Positions 57,749-64,000 of a stretch of DNA of 64,000 bases are shown here, piece after piece. Numbering within the stretch: position 1 is the stretch's first letter; every line of letters begins with the position of its first letter. The notes below the pieces were generated by a model. That model was not told the origin of the DNA. It saw only the letters and a list, made by a program, of their open reading frames with translations, and searched no databases. Origin of the DNA: Aliiroseovarius zhejiangensis (lineage in GTDB: Bacteria > Pseudomonadota > Alphaproteobacteria > Rhodobacterales > Rhodobacteraceae); contig NZ_BNCH01000006.1 of NCBI RefSeq assembly GCF_014656375.1, forward strand, positions 62,001 through 126,000. The letters run 5' to 3'. A program made the translations under genes and the position numbers.

Positions 57749-58224
57749 GCAAATGCCCCTTTCATCAGACGCAACCCGGCAATCACCCGGATCTGATAGG
57801 CCAGAAACGCGTTCAGTTCGGCCAACCGCACGATGTCGGCATCCGCCACACCGGCCGCTTGCAGGCCCGAAATATCCGCCGCCGCAACATTACGTGTGTC
57901 CGCCGCCACCTTGTCCATGAACGCCACGACCTCGGTCAAACCCTGCGCAGCCCCGTCATTGGCGGGGTCCGCCAGATCGGCAAACGCCCCTGCCCCTTCG
58001 GCATACTGCAGGGCCAGATCGGCTTCGGCGTTCAACCGCGCAATTCGCGCCGCCAGCGCCGCCCGCAACTCATGCGACCACGGGCCTTGGTCCTTGGGGC
58101 GCAGCACGGCGTCCTCTGCCGCCTGCGTCATCTCAAATATGCTTGCCCGCCCGGCGGTCGCCTCGGACAGCGCCCCATCCGCCGCAATCCCTACCTGTTT
58201 CAACGCGGTGCTGTCCAGCGCCAT
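57745..58224 (-). CDS. Second CMD-fold protein, without the CxxC motif
   Basis: This protein of about 159 residues is helical (TALKQVGIAADGALSE, ARIARLNAEADLALQYAEG) and looks like a CMD-domain partner, but the Cys pair is missing; I see no Cys at all. It begins 1 base into the flavin monooxygenase stop codon and overlaps the CxxC-bearing CMD gene, so the pair is made together. It may be a non-catalytic partner subunit. ATG 58224 follows GAGGTGG. Confidence 0.75.
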   Translation of the reverse strand: MALDSTALKQVGIAADGALSEATAGRASIFEMTQAAEDAVLRPKDQGPWSHELRAALAARIARLNAEADLALQYAEGAGAFADLADPANDGAAQGLTEVVAFMDKVAADTRNVAAADISGLQAAGVADADIVRLAELNAFLAYQIRVIAGLRLMKGAFA

Positions 58225-59690
58225 CAGGCCACCTCGCCTTTTGCGTCTTCGCAGATCAGCTCGGACGGCTCCCATTCGCTGCCATCCAGTTCGGGCTTGT
58301 CATAATCCAGCATGTCCTGCCAGTGGGTGCCCACATCCTCGACATACAGCTTCGCCGCAATCTCACGCGCCATCCAGTTCGCCCCCTCCGAGATCCCCGG
58401 AATGTCGCCCGACACCTTGCCCAGGCTGGCCGACGCGCCATAGTTGAAGCAATAGACGTTGGCCAGCCACGGCGCGGTGCCCGGCACCTTCTCGCGGAAG
58501 GTGAAATCGTCGTTCAGATACGGGAACCGCCCCAGATCGCGCGACGGCTCGTCCGCAGGTGGCGTGTAAACATCCTGCCACAACAGGATATTCGAGGCCG
58601 CGTCCCCGAACTCGGTCCGCGACAGGGGGTCAATGGTGAACCCGGTGCCCAGGATCACGAAATCCGCCTCGTAGCGCGTGCCGTCGGCAAACCCCACCTG
58701 AACCGCCCCGTTCTGTTCAACCGTCGTTTGCACCGCCTTGCCAAAGTGGAAATAGGCATTGGGATGGCGACTGACCCGGTTGGTCGAGCCATGCGGCGGC
58801 GGTGTCTGCGTGGCAAAGGAATACTGCATGAACCGCCAGCGCCATTCATCGGGCAGACGGGCATAGCCCGCAGTGAACCCGAACGAGCCGATTCCCATCA
58901 TCTTGTTGATCGTCGGCATTTCCTTGCGGCGGATCAGGTGGCGCACTTCGGCCGCGCCATGTTCCAGCGCCTCGGCGGCGTTGTCCACGGCGGATGCGCC
59001 CACACCGACCACGGCGACCCGCTTGCCTTTCAGCGTGGCAAAGTCGATCTCGTCGGCACTATGCGCCCAGTATTTGCGGTCCAGACCCTGCACGAAACCG
59101 GGAATGTTGGGCTGCCCGGTGCCATCGCGGCCCGTCGCAAAGACCAGCTTGCGGCACAGGATTGATTTCTCGCCCGCCCCCGACAGATGCAGGCGCAGCA
59201 GGTCGCCCTCTGGCTCGACCAAATCGACGGACACGCCGTTTTCGGTCGGGATGTCAAAGACCCGGCGATACCATTTCAGATAGTCCATCCACATCGGACG
59301 CGGGATCTTGTCCAGCGCGTCCCATTCCTTGGTGCCGAACTGTGCGCGATACCACGCCTGAAAACTCAGCGCCCCATGCCCAAAGGCCGGACCCGTCAGT
59401 TCCTTGGGCGAGCGCAGCGTCTCCATCCGTGCATAGGTCAGCCACGGCCCTTCCAGCCCCTCGGGGCTGCGATCCAGCACCCGCATGTTGTGAATGCCGC
59501 CGGTCTTCAACGCCAGCCACGCCACCATGCCGCACATGCCACCACCGATGATCACCACATCGCTGACACCGTCACGGGCAGGGACCCAATCCTTGCCCGG
59601 CCAGCACAGAAATTTCAGATCCTCGCGTAAGCGCGCCTCCAATACTGGCAGCCCTTGGCCGTCGATCGGGGAAGCGGAATCTGTGGTCAT
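58224..59690 (-). CDS. FAD-dependent, NAD(P)-binding monooxygenase-like protein
   Basis: This 488-residue protein has two dinucleotide-binding motifs, GGGMCG (49-54) for FAD and VAVVGVGASAVDNAAE for NAD(P)H, and an FATGRDG ATG-like motif and ILGTGF near the C-terminal side, as in FMO/Baeyer-Villiger-type flavoproteins. It would hydroxylate a nitrogen, sulfur or carbonyl-containing substrate with O2. It leads the operon after the aminotransferase gene (74 bases upstream) and overlaps the first CMD gene. Confidence 0.88.
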   Translation of the reverse strand: MTTDSASPIDGQGLPVLEARLREDLKFLCWPGKDWVPARDGVSDVVIIGGGMCGMVAWLALKTGGIHNMRVLDRSPEGLEGPWLTYARMETLRSPKELTGPAFGHGALSFQAWYRAQFGTKEWDALDKIPRPMWMDYLKWYRRVFDIPTENGVSVDLVEPEGDLLRLHLSGAGEKSILCRKLVFATGRDGTGQPNIPGFVQGLDRKYWAHSADEIDFATLKGKRVAVVGVGASAVDNAAEALEHGAAEVRHLIRRKEMPTINKMMGIGSFGFTAGYARLPDEWRWRFMQYSFATQTPPPHGSTNRVSRHPNAYFHFGKAVQTTVEQNGAVQVGFADGTRYEADFVILGTGFTIDPLSRTEFGDAASNILLWQDVYTPPADEPSRDLGRFPYLNDDFTFREKVPGTAPWLANVYCFNYGASASLGKVSGDIPGISEGANWMAREIAAKLYVEDVGTHWQDMLDYDKPELDGSEWEPSELICEDAKGEVA

Positions 59691-59764
59691 GTCATCTGTC
59701 CTTTATGGTCATCTTCAGTCACCTTCGGTCCTGTCCGCACAGATGCGGATCAGCCGGTGATGTG

Positions 59765-61225
59765 TCACGAGGCAAGCGTATCCTTGGGCAAGGCCTGGGC
59801 TTTGAAACGGGCGGTACTCGTATCGACGCAATAGCGTCCTGCATGATCTTGAGCGATCCGCGCCAGATCGTCCACCGCCTGAATGACGAAATCTGCCTTT
59901 TCGTCCGTCATCAGGGCAGAAAGATTCAGGCGCACCCAGCCGGGCTTGGCGGTTTCCTCGCCCCGCTCCAGCGCCGCCATGGTGGCATCGGAATCAGCCT
60001 TGCCCAACCCCAGCAAGCGGTGCCCATACGGCCCCGCACAGGCACAGCCGCCGCGCGCCTGCACCCCGGTCAGATCGCTGAGCAGCCGGGTGAAAAACTG
60101 GTGATGTATCTGCGCGCCCTGCCCGTCCGGCACCCGAAAGGAAAAGATCGGCAATGCGTCGGCGTCGGGTTTGCCCAGCACCTGAATGCGGTCATTCGCG
60201 GCCCAGACCTTCAACGCCCGCGCCCTCAGCGCGGCTTGCCGCTTGTCCAACCAATCCTGCCCCAACGCCTCTTTCACCAGCATGGCCAAGGCTGCGCGAA
60301 TATCGCCGGTCACGTTCGGCGTGCCGCCTTCTTCGCGTGCGGCAAGGCTGTCGGAATAGACATGCCCCCAGGGCGACACAAAACTGACCGTGCCCCCGCC
60401 GGGGAGAGTCGGCGTGGCACGGCGGGCGATCGCGTCACGGATCACGGCGACGCCGCTGGACCCCGGACCGCCGGGAAACTTGTGGACCGAGAACACGATG
60501 GCATCTTTCTGGGCATCGCTGCCCTGTTTCATGTCCATCGCGCAATAGGGACCGGCGCAGCCATAATCCCAGATGGCCAGAGCATCGTGCGACCGCAGCA
60601 TCCGCGTCACCGCGTCCACATCGGTCAGAATGCCGGTCACGTTGGACGCCGCCGAGAACGTGCCAACAATCCGCGCCGCCCCCTTGGCCGCCCACAAAGC
60701 GCGGGCCAGATCGTTCATGTCGACGCCGCCACCCTGTGCCTCGGCAACTTCGATCACCTCGGCCCCGGTTTCACGCCACGGCAAGATGTTGGAATGATGC
60801 TCGTACGGACCAGTCAGAACCACCACGCGCTGACCCTCTGCCACCAACGCGGCCAAATCCAGCAGGCCAACGATCCGGTTGATCCCGGCGGTTGACCCGG
60901 CCCCGGTGAACACCACGCTCATCCCCTGCCCCGCGCCGGTCAGGCGGGCGATCTCGGCCCGCGCCGCTTCGCGCAGTTTGGTCATGTATTCGCCGCAAAA
61001 CGATGCCTGCGTGTGGGTGTTGGCATAATAGGGCAACACACGGTCACGAATGAAATCCTCGACCTGCGCCAAAGCCCGCCCGGATGCCACATAGTCGGCA
61101 TAGACCAGCGGCTTCGGCCCGAACGGCCCGTCAATCTGCGCATCCTCGCCAATCAGCCCTTTGCGGATCCGGTCGTGAACGTCGGCACCCGTCAGCGCGG
61201 CTTTGAAATCATCGAGAGCGGTCAT
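59765..61225 (-). CDS. Class V PLP-dependent aminotransferase/cysteine-desulfurase-like enzyme
   Basis: This protein of about 486 residues has the PLP Lys in VFSVHKFPGGPGSSGV, YADYVASGRALAQVEDF at the start and a Cys cluster, ARGGCACAGPYGHR, where the catalytic Cys of cysteine desulfurases lies. It may release sulfur or transfer an amino group. ATG 61225 follows GGAG; an in-frame start 10 codons earlier is weaker. It is divergent from the Lrp gene and the first gene of the nine-gene unit, which makes it a likely regulatory target. Confidence 0.85.
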   Translation of the reverse strand: MTALDDFKAALTGADVHDRIRKGLIGEDAQIDGPFGPKPLVYADYVASGRALAQVEDFIRDRVLPYYANTHTQASFCGEYMTKLREAARAEIARLTGAGQGMSVVFTGAGSTAGINRIVGLLDLAALVAEGQRVVVLTGPYEHHSNILPWRETGAEVIEVAEAQGGGVDMNDLARALWAAKGAARIVGTFSAASNVTGILTDVDAVTRMLRSHDALAIWDYGCAGPYCAMDMKQGSDAQKDAIVFSVHKFPGGPGSSGVAVIRDAIARRATPTLPGGGTVSFVSPWGHVYSDSLAAREEGGTPNVTGDIRAALAMLVKEALGQDWLDKRQAALRARALKVWAANDRIQVLGKPDADALPIFSFRVPDGQGAQIHHQFFTRLLSDLTGVQARGGCACAGPYGHRLLGLGKADSDATMAALERGEETAKPGWVRLNLSALMTDEKADFVIQAVDDLARIAQDHAGRYCVDTSTARFKAQALPKDTLAS

Positions 61226-61327
61226 GTTATCTCCACGGTTTACACCAACCATCATGACGCAATATTCGCAAAAATCTTCACAGTTTTTCGCCGTTGTAAT
61301 TAGATTTTTGGGTCATATAATCGGTAT

Positions 61328-61792
61328 ATGCCTGATAAATTCGATCATTTTGATTATCGCATCCTTGAAGAGCTGCAACGCGACGCCGCACAATCGCAAC
61401 GTGCGCTGGCGGAAAAGGTTGGCTTGTCGCAGAACGCCTGCTGGCGGCGTCTGAAAACGCTCGAGGCGAAGGGCGCGATCCGCAACCGCACCGTGGTGAT
61501 CGACCGCGAAAAACTGGGCGGCGGTTTCGTCGTGTTTTCGCTGATCAAGACGCGGCACCATTCCGCCGAATGGCTGCGGCAGTTCCGCAACCACGTCTCG
61601 GCGATCCCCGAGGTGATCGACTTCTTCCGCATCGGTGGCGAATACGATTACCTGTTGAAAATCGTCGTCGGCAACATGGCCGATTATGATGATGTCTATA
61701 AGCGCCTGATCGGCAATATCGAGCTTGAGACCGTTACATCCTATTTCGCGATGGAGGCGATCGAGGAACAGCGGCCCATTCCGCTTAGGTAA
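61328..61792 (+). CDS. Lrp/AsnC-family transcriptional regulator
   Basis: This 154-residue protein has a helix-turn-helix (RALAEKVGLSQNACWRRLKTLE) and a RAM/AsnC ligand-binding domain (VVFSLIKTRHHSAEWLRQF, GGEYDYLLKIVVGNMADYDDV). Such regulators respond to amino acids and often control a divergent catabolic operon, here the aminotransferase-led unit. The 102-base intergenic region is AT-rich with runs such as AAAAATCTTC and GATTTTTGGG, suitable for Lrp binding. Confidence 0.93.
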   Translation: MPDKFDHFDYRILEELQRDAAQSQRALAEKVGLSQNACWRRLKTLEAKGAIRNRTVVIDREKLGGGFVVFSLIKTRHHSAEWLRQFRNHVSAIPEVIDFFRIGGEYDYLLKIVVGNMADYDDVYKRLIGNIELETVTSYFAMEAIEEQRPIPLR

Positions 61793-61858
61793 GGCTCAAC
61801 CGATCTTCTCGCAATATTGAACAACGCAAGGGTGGACCCTGACCGCGGGTGGGGGTGA

Positions 61859-61905
61859 AGCCCCCGCCCATGGGGGCGGTCGGGGGCTGCCCGGCATGGC
61901 CGGGC
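61859..61905. terminator. Paired GC-rich hairpins between the Lrp gene and tdh
   Basis: AGCCCCCG (61859-61866) pairs with CGGGGGCT (61881-61888), enclosing a second CCGCCC/GGGCGG-type pairing. Next to it GCCCGGC-ATG-GCCGGGC (61889-61905) is a perfect hairpin. Neither has a T run, but the position between convergent genes suggests a two-way terminator or a REP-like repeat of this genus. Confidence 0.55.
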
Positions 61906-61922
61906 GGGGAACATCACAGACC

Positions 61923-62969
61923 CTATCGCCAGTTCAGAACCACCTTGCCCGACTGGCCGGATTTCATCGCGGCAAAGCCCTCTTTGAAGTCATCCACATG
62001 CATGCGATGGGTGATCACCCGGCTGACATCCAGCCCGTTTTGCAGCATCGCGATCATCTTGTACCAGGTCTCGAACATCTCGCGGCCGTAGACGCCTTTG
62101 ATGGTGATTGCCTTGAACACGATGCGCGACCAGTCGACCGGGGACTTGCCGGGCGGAATGCCCAACAGCGCGATCTTGCCGCCCATGATCAGGCTTTCCA
62201 CCATCTGATCCAGCGCCTGCTGATTGCCTGACATTTCCAGCCCCACATCGAAGCCCTGCTTCATGCCCAGCTCGTGGATCACGTCCCGCAGATCCTCCTT
62301 GGTCACATCCACCGTGCGGATGTTGGGGCAGACATGCTGCGCCAGCGTCAAACGATCCGGGTTGATGTCGGTGATCACCACATGCCGCGCACCGGCATGT
62401 CGCGCGACCGCCGCGGCCATGATGCCAATCGGCCCGGCCCCGGTGATCAACACATCCTCGCCCAGCAAATCAAAACTCAGCGCCGTGTGCACCGCATTGC
62501 CCAACGGATCGAGGATCGCGCCGATCTCGTCCGGTATATCATCGGGCAGCGGCACCACGTTGAACGCAGGCAGCCGCAGATATTCCGCAAACGCCCCCTG
62601 CACATTCACGCCGATGCCCCGCGTGCCGGGGTCCAGATGGAACTTGCCCGACCGGCTTTGGCGGCTTTCCGTGCCGACCACGTGCCCCTCGCCCGAACAC
62701 CGTTGCCCGATTTCAAGCCCGGTGACATTGCGGCCAAGCTCGACGATCTCGCCCGCAAACTCGTGCCCGGTGATCATCGGCACCGGAACGGTGGCCTCGG
62801 CCCACTCATCCCAGTTCCAGATATGGATGTCGGTGCCGCAAATGCCGGTGGCGTTGATGCGGATCAACACCTCATCGGGGCCAATCTCGGGCACCGGCGC
62901 CTGCACCATCCACAGCCCTTCTTCGGGCTTGGACTTCTCCAGCGCCTTCATCGTGTTGGGCAAGCTCAT
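61923..62969 (-). CDS. tdh: L-threonine 3-dehydrogenase Tdh (structural-zinc Cys missing)
   Basis: This 348-residue enzyme oxidises threonine to 2-amino-3-oxobutyrate with NAD. The catalytic zinc ligands are present (Cys44 in GICGTDIHI, His69-Glu70 in GHE), and the NAD motif is [15 protein letters not shown]. The four Cys that hold the structural zinc in E. coli Tdh align with Gly99, Ser102, Ser105 and Asp113, so this form lacks the second zinc. Overall sequence is otherwise classical Tdh. It overlaps kbl by 4 bases. Confidence 0.94.
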   Translation of the reverse strand: MSLPNTMKALEKSKPEEGLWMVQAPVPEIGPDEVLIRINATGICGTDIHIWNWDEWAEATVPVPMITGHEFAGEIVELGRNVTGLEIGQRCSGEGHVVGTESRQSRSGKFHLDPGTRGIGVNVQGAFAEYLRLPAFNVVPLPDDIPDEIGAILDPLGNAVHTALSFDLLGEDVLITGAGPIGIMAAAVARHAGARHVVITDINPDRLTLAQHVCPNIRTVDVTKEDLRDVIHELGMKQGFDVGLEMSGNQQALDQMVESLIMGGKIALLGIPPGKSPVDWSRIVFKAITIKGVYGREMFETWYKMIAMLQNGLDVSRVITHRMHVDDFKEGFAAMKSGQSGKVVLNWR

Positions 62970-64000
62970 TTGATCACTCCCAGTTCGCGACCCACTTTGC
63001 CGAACGCAGCCAACGCGCGGTCAAGCTGTTCGGTGGTCAGGGCAGCGCTCATCTGGGTGCGGATCCGCGCCTTGCCATGCGGCACCACCGGGAAAAAGAA
63101 GCCGGAGACATAGACGCCTTCGTCAAACAACCCGGCCGCCATTTTCTGCGCCAGCGGGGCCTCTCCCAGCATCACGGGGATGATCGGATGCTCACCCTCT
63201 AACAGGTCAAAGCCAAGCTTGCTCAGCCCCGCGCGCCAATAGCGCGCATTCTCAAACAGCCTGGCGCGCAGGTCGGTGCCCTCTTCCACCAGCCGGATCG
63301 CCTCCAACCCCGCTGCGACAATCGATGGCGGCAAGGCGTTAGAAAACAGGTAAGGCCGCGCCCGCTGGCGAAGCAGGTCAATCACCGGCTGTGGCCCGGC
63401 GATATAGCCGCCAAGTGCCCCGCCCAAAGCCTTGCCCAACGTGCCGGTCAGAATGTCCACATCGACCCCGAAATGATCCGGTGTCCCCGCCCCGCGCGGC
63501 CCCATGAAGCCGGTGGCATGGCAATCATCCACCATCACCACAGCATCATATTCCCGCGCCAACCGCGTGATTTCCGGCAGGTTGGCAAGATACCCATCCA
63601 TCGAAAAGACGCCATCAGTGGCGATCATCACATGCCGCGCCCCGCCCGCGCGCGCCTCTTTCAGCTTCGCCTCAAGATCACCCATGTCGTTGTTCGCGTA
63701 TCGGAAACGCCGCGCCTTGCACAGCCGTATCCCGTCGATGATCGAGGCATGATTCAGCGCGTCCGAGACAATCGCATCCTCTGGCCCCAGCAGCGGTTCA
63801 AACAACCCGCCATTCGCATCGAAACACGCCGCAAACAGGATCGAATCGTCCTTGCCCAGAAACGCCGCCAGCTTCTGTTCCAGCTCGCGGTGCAAATCCT
63901 GCGTGCCACAGATGAACCGGACCGAGGCCATGCCGAACCCCTTGTCCTTCATCACGTCACAGGCGGCGCGGATCAGGTCGGGATGGTCCGCCAGCCCCAG
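62966..64000 (-). CDS. kbl: Glycine C-acetyltransferase Kbl (5' end outside the window)
   Basis: This PLP enzyme cleaves 2-amino-3-oxobutyrate with CoA into glycine and acetyl-CoA, the step after Tdh. The frame stays open to the right edge, so about 345 residues are seen and the start lies beyond. Motifs include [31 protein letters not shown] and the PLP Lys in [15 protein letters not shown]. It is the first gene of kbl-tdh. Confidence 0.95.
   Translation of the reverse strand: MGLADHPDLIRAACDVMKDKGFGMASVRFICGTQDLHRELEQKLAAFLGKDDSILFAACFDANGGLFEPLLGPEDAIVSDALNHASIIDGIRLCKARRFRYANNDMGDLEAKLKEARAGGARHVMIATDGVFSMDGYLANLPEITRLAREYDAVVMVDDCHATGFMGPRGAGTPDHFGVDVDILTGTLGKALGGALGGYIAGPQPVIDLLRQRARPYLFSNALPPSIVAAGLEAIRLVEEGTDLRARLFENARYWRAGLSKLGFDLLEGEHPIIPVMLGEAPLAQKMAAGLFDEGVYVSGFFFPVVPHGKARIRTQMSAALTTEQLDRALAAFGKVGRELGVIK

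Overview
The window looks like chromosomal DNA of an alphaproteobacterium of the Rhodobacterales (roseobacter-like). It is GC-rich with strong third-position GC bias, and short minus-strand operons have start and stop codons overlapping in ATGA. It carries psd-pssA next to a Pmt-type phospholipid methyltransferase, nadABC, and a cobalamin-riboswitch-controlled CbiMQO transporter with NikK/NikL-like parts. This assignment rests on gene content and protein style, not on a marker gene. I saw no tRNA, rRNA, insertion sequence, prophage or CRISPR array.

Layout. 1-5.4 kb: the end of a beta-barrel protein, a type I secretion set (PrtD-like ABC protein, HlyD-like adaptor, TolC-like lipoprotein, all minus) and a small membrane protein. 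6.1-11.0 kb: an unusual plus-strand unit of a SARP/TPR regulator, a PAP2/haloperoxidase-fold protein with an (Asn-Lys)8 tract and a cytoplasmic subtilisin with an intact triad; after a terminator comes an 85-residue protein resembling a free I9-type subtilisin propeptide. 11.4-13.2 kb: a divergent GAPDH and a ProC-like reductase. 13.4-17.6 kb: a ynjF-ynjB-ynjC-ynjD-like transporter operon. 17.6-21.3 kb: cobalt ECF transporter under a B12 riboswitch. 21.6-28.3 kb: CDF zinc exporter, MFS protein, RND pump and adaptor, and a divergent ArsR-type regulator with two palindromic operators. 28.3-31.2 kb: a parDE toxin-antitoxin pair and two hypothetical envelope proteins that share a short motif.

31.2-39.9 kb is a six-gene minus-strand redox cluster: dihaem cytochrome c, GMC oxidoreductase, two unknowns, a DyP peroxidase and a catalase-fold protein whose distal His is preceded by Thr. 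It faces katG (40.3-42.5 kb), which is followed by a secreted VWA protein with six 88-residue repeats. 45.2-48.6 kb is nadABC. 48.7-51.8 kb holds the phosphatidylserine-phosphatidylethanolamine-methylation genes and a TrpD2-like protein.

51.9-61.2 kb is a nine-gene minus-strand unit: class V aminotransferase, FAD monooxygenase, two carboxymuconolactone-decarboxylase-fold proteins, an opine-dehydrogenase-like enzyme and a PotABCD-like importer. A divergent Lrp/AsnC regulator sits at its head. It reads as an import-and-catabolism pathway for an unidentified nitrogen compound and is one of the best candidates for an undescribed system. The window ends in the threonine-degradation pair tdh-kbl, with kbl cut by the right edge.
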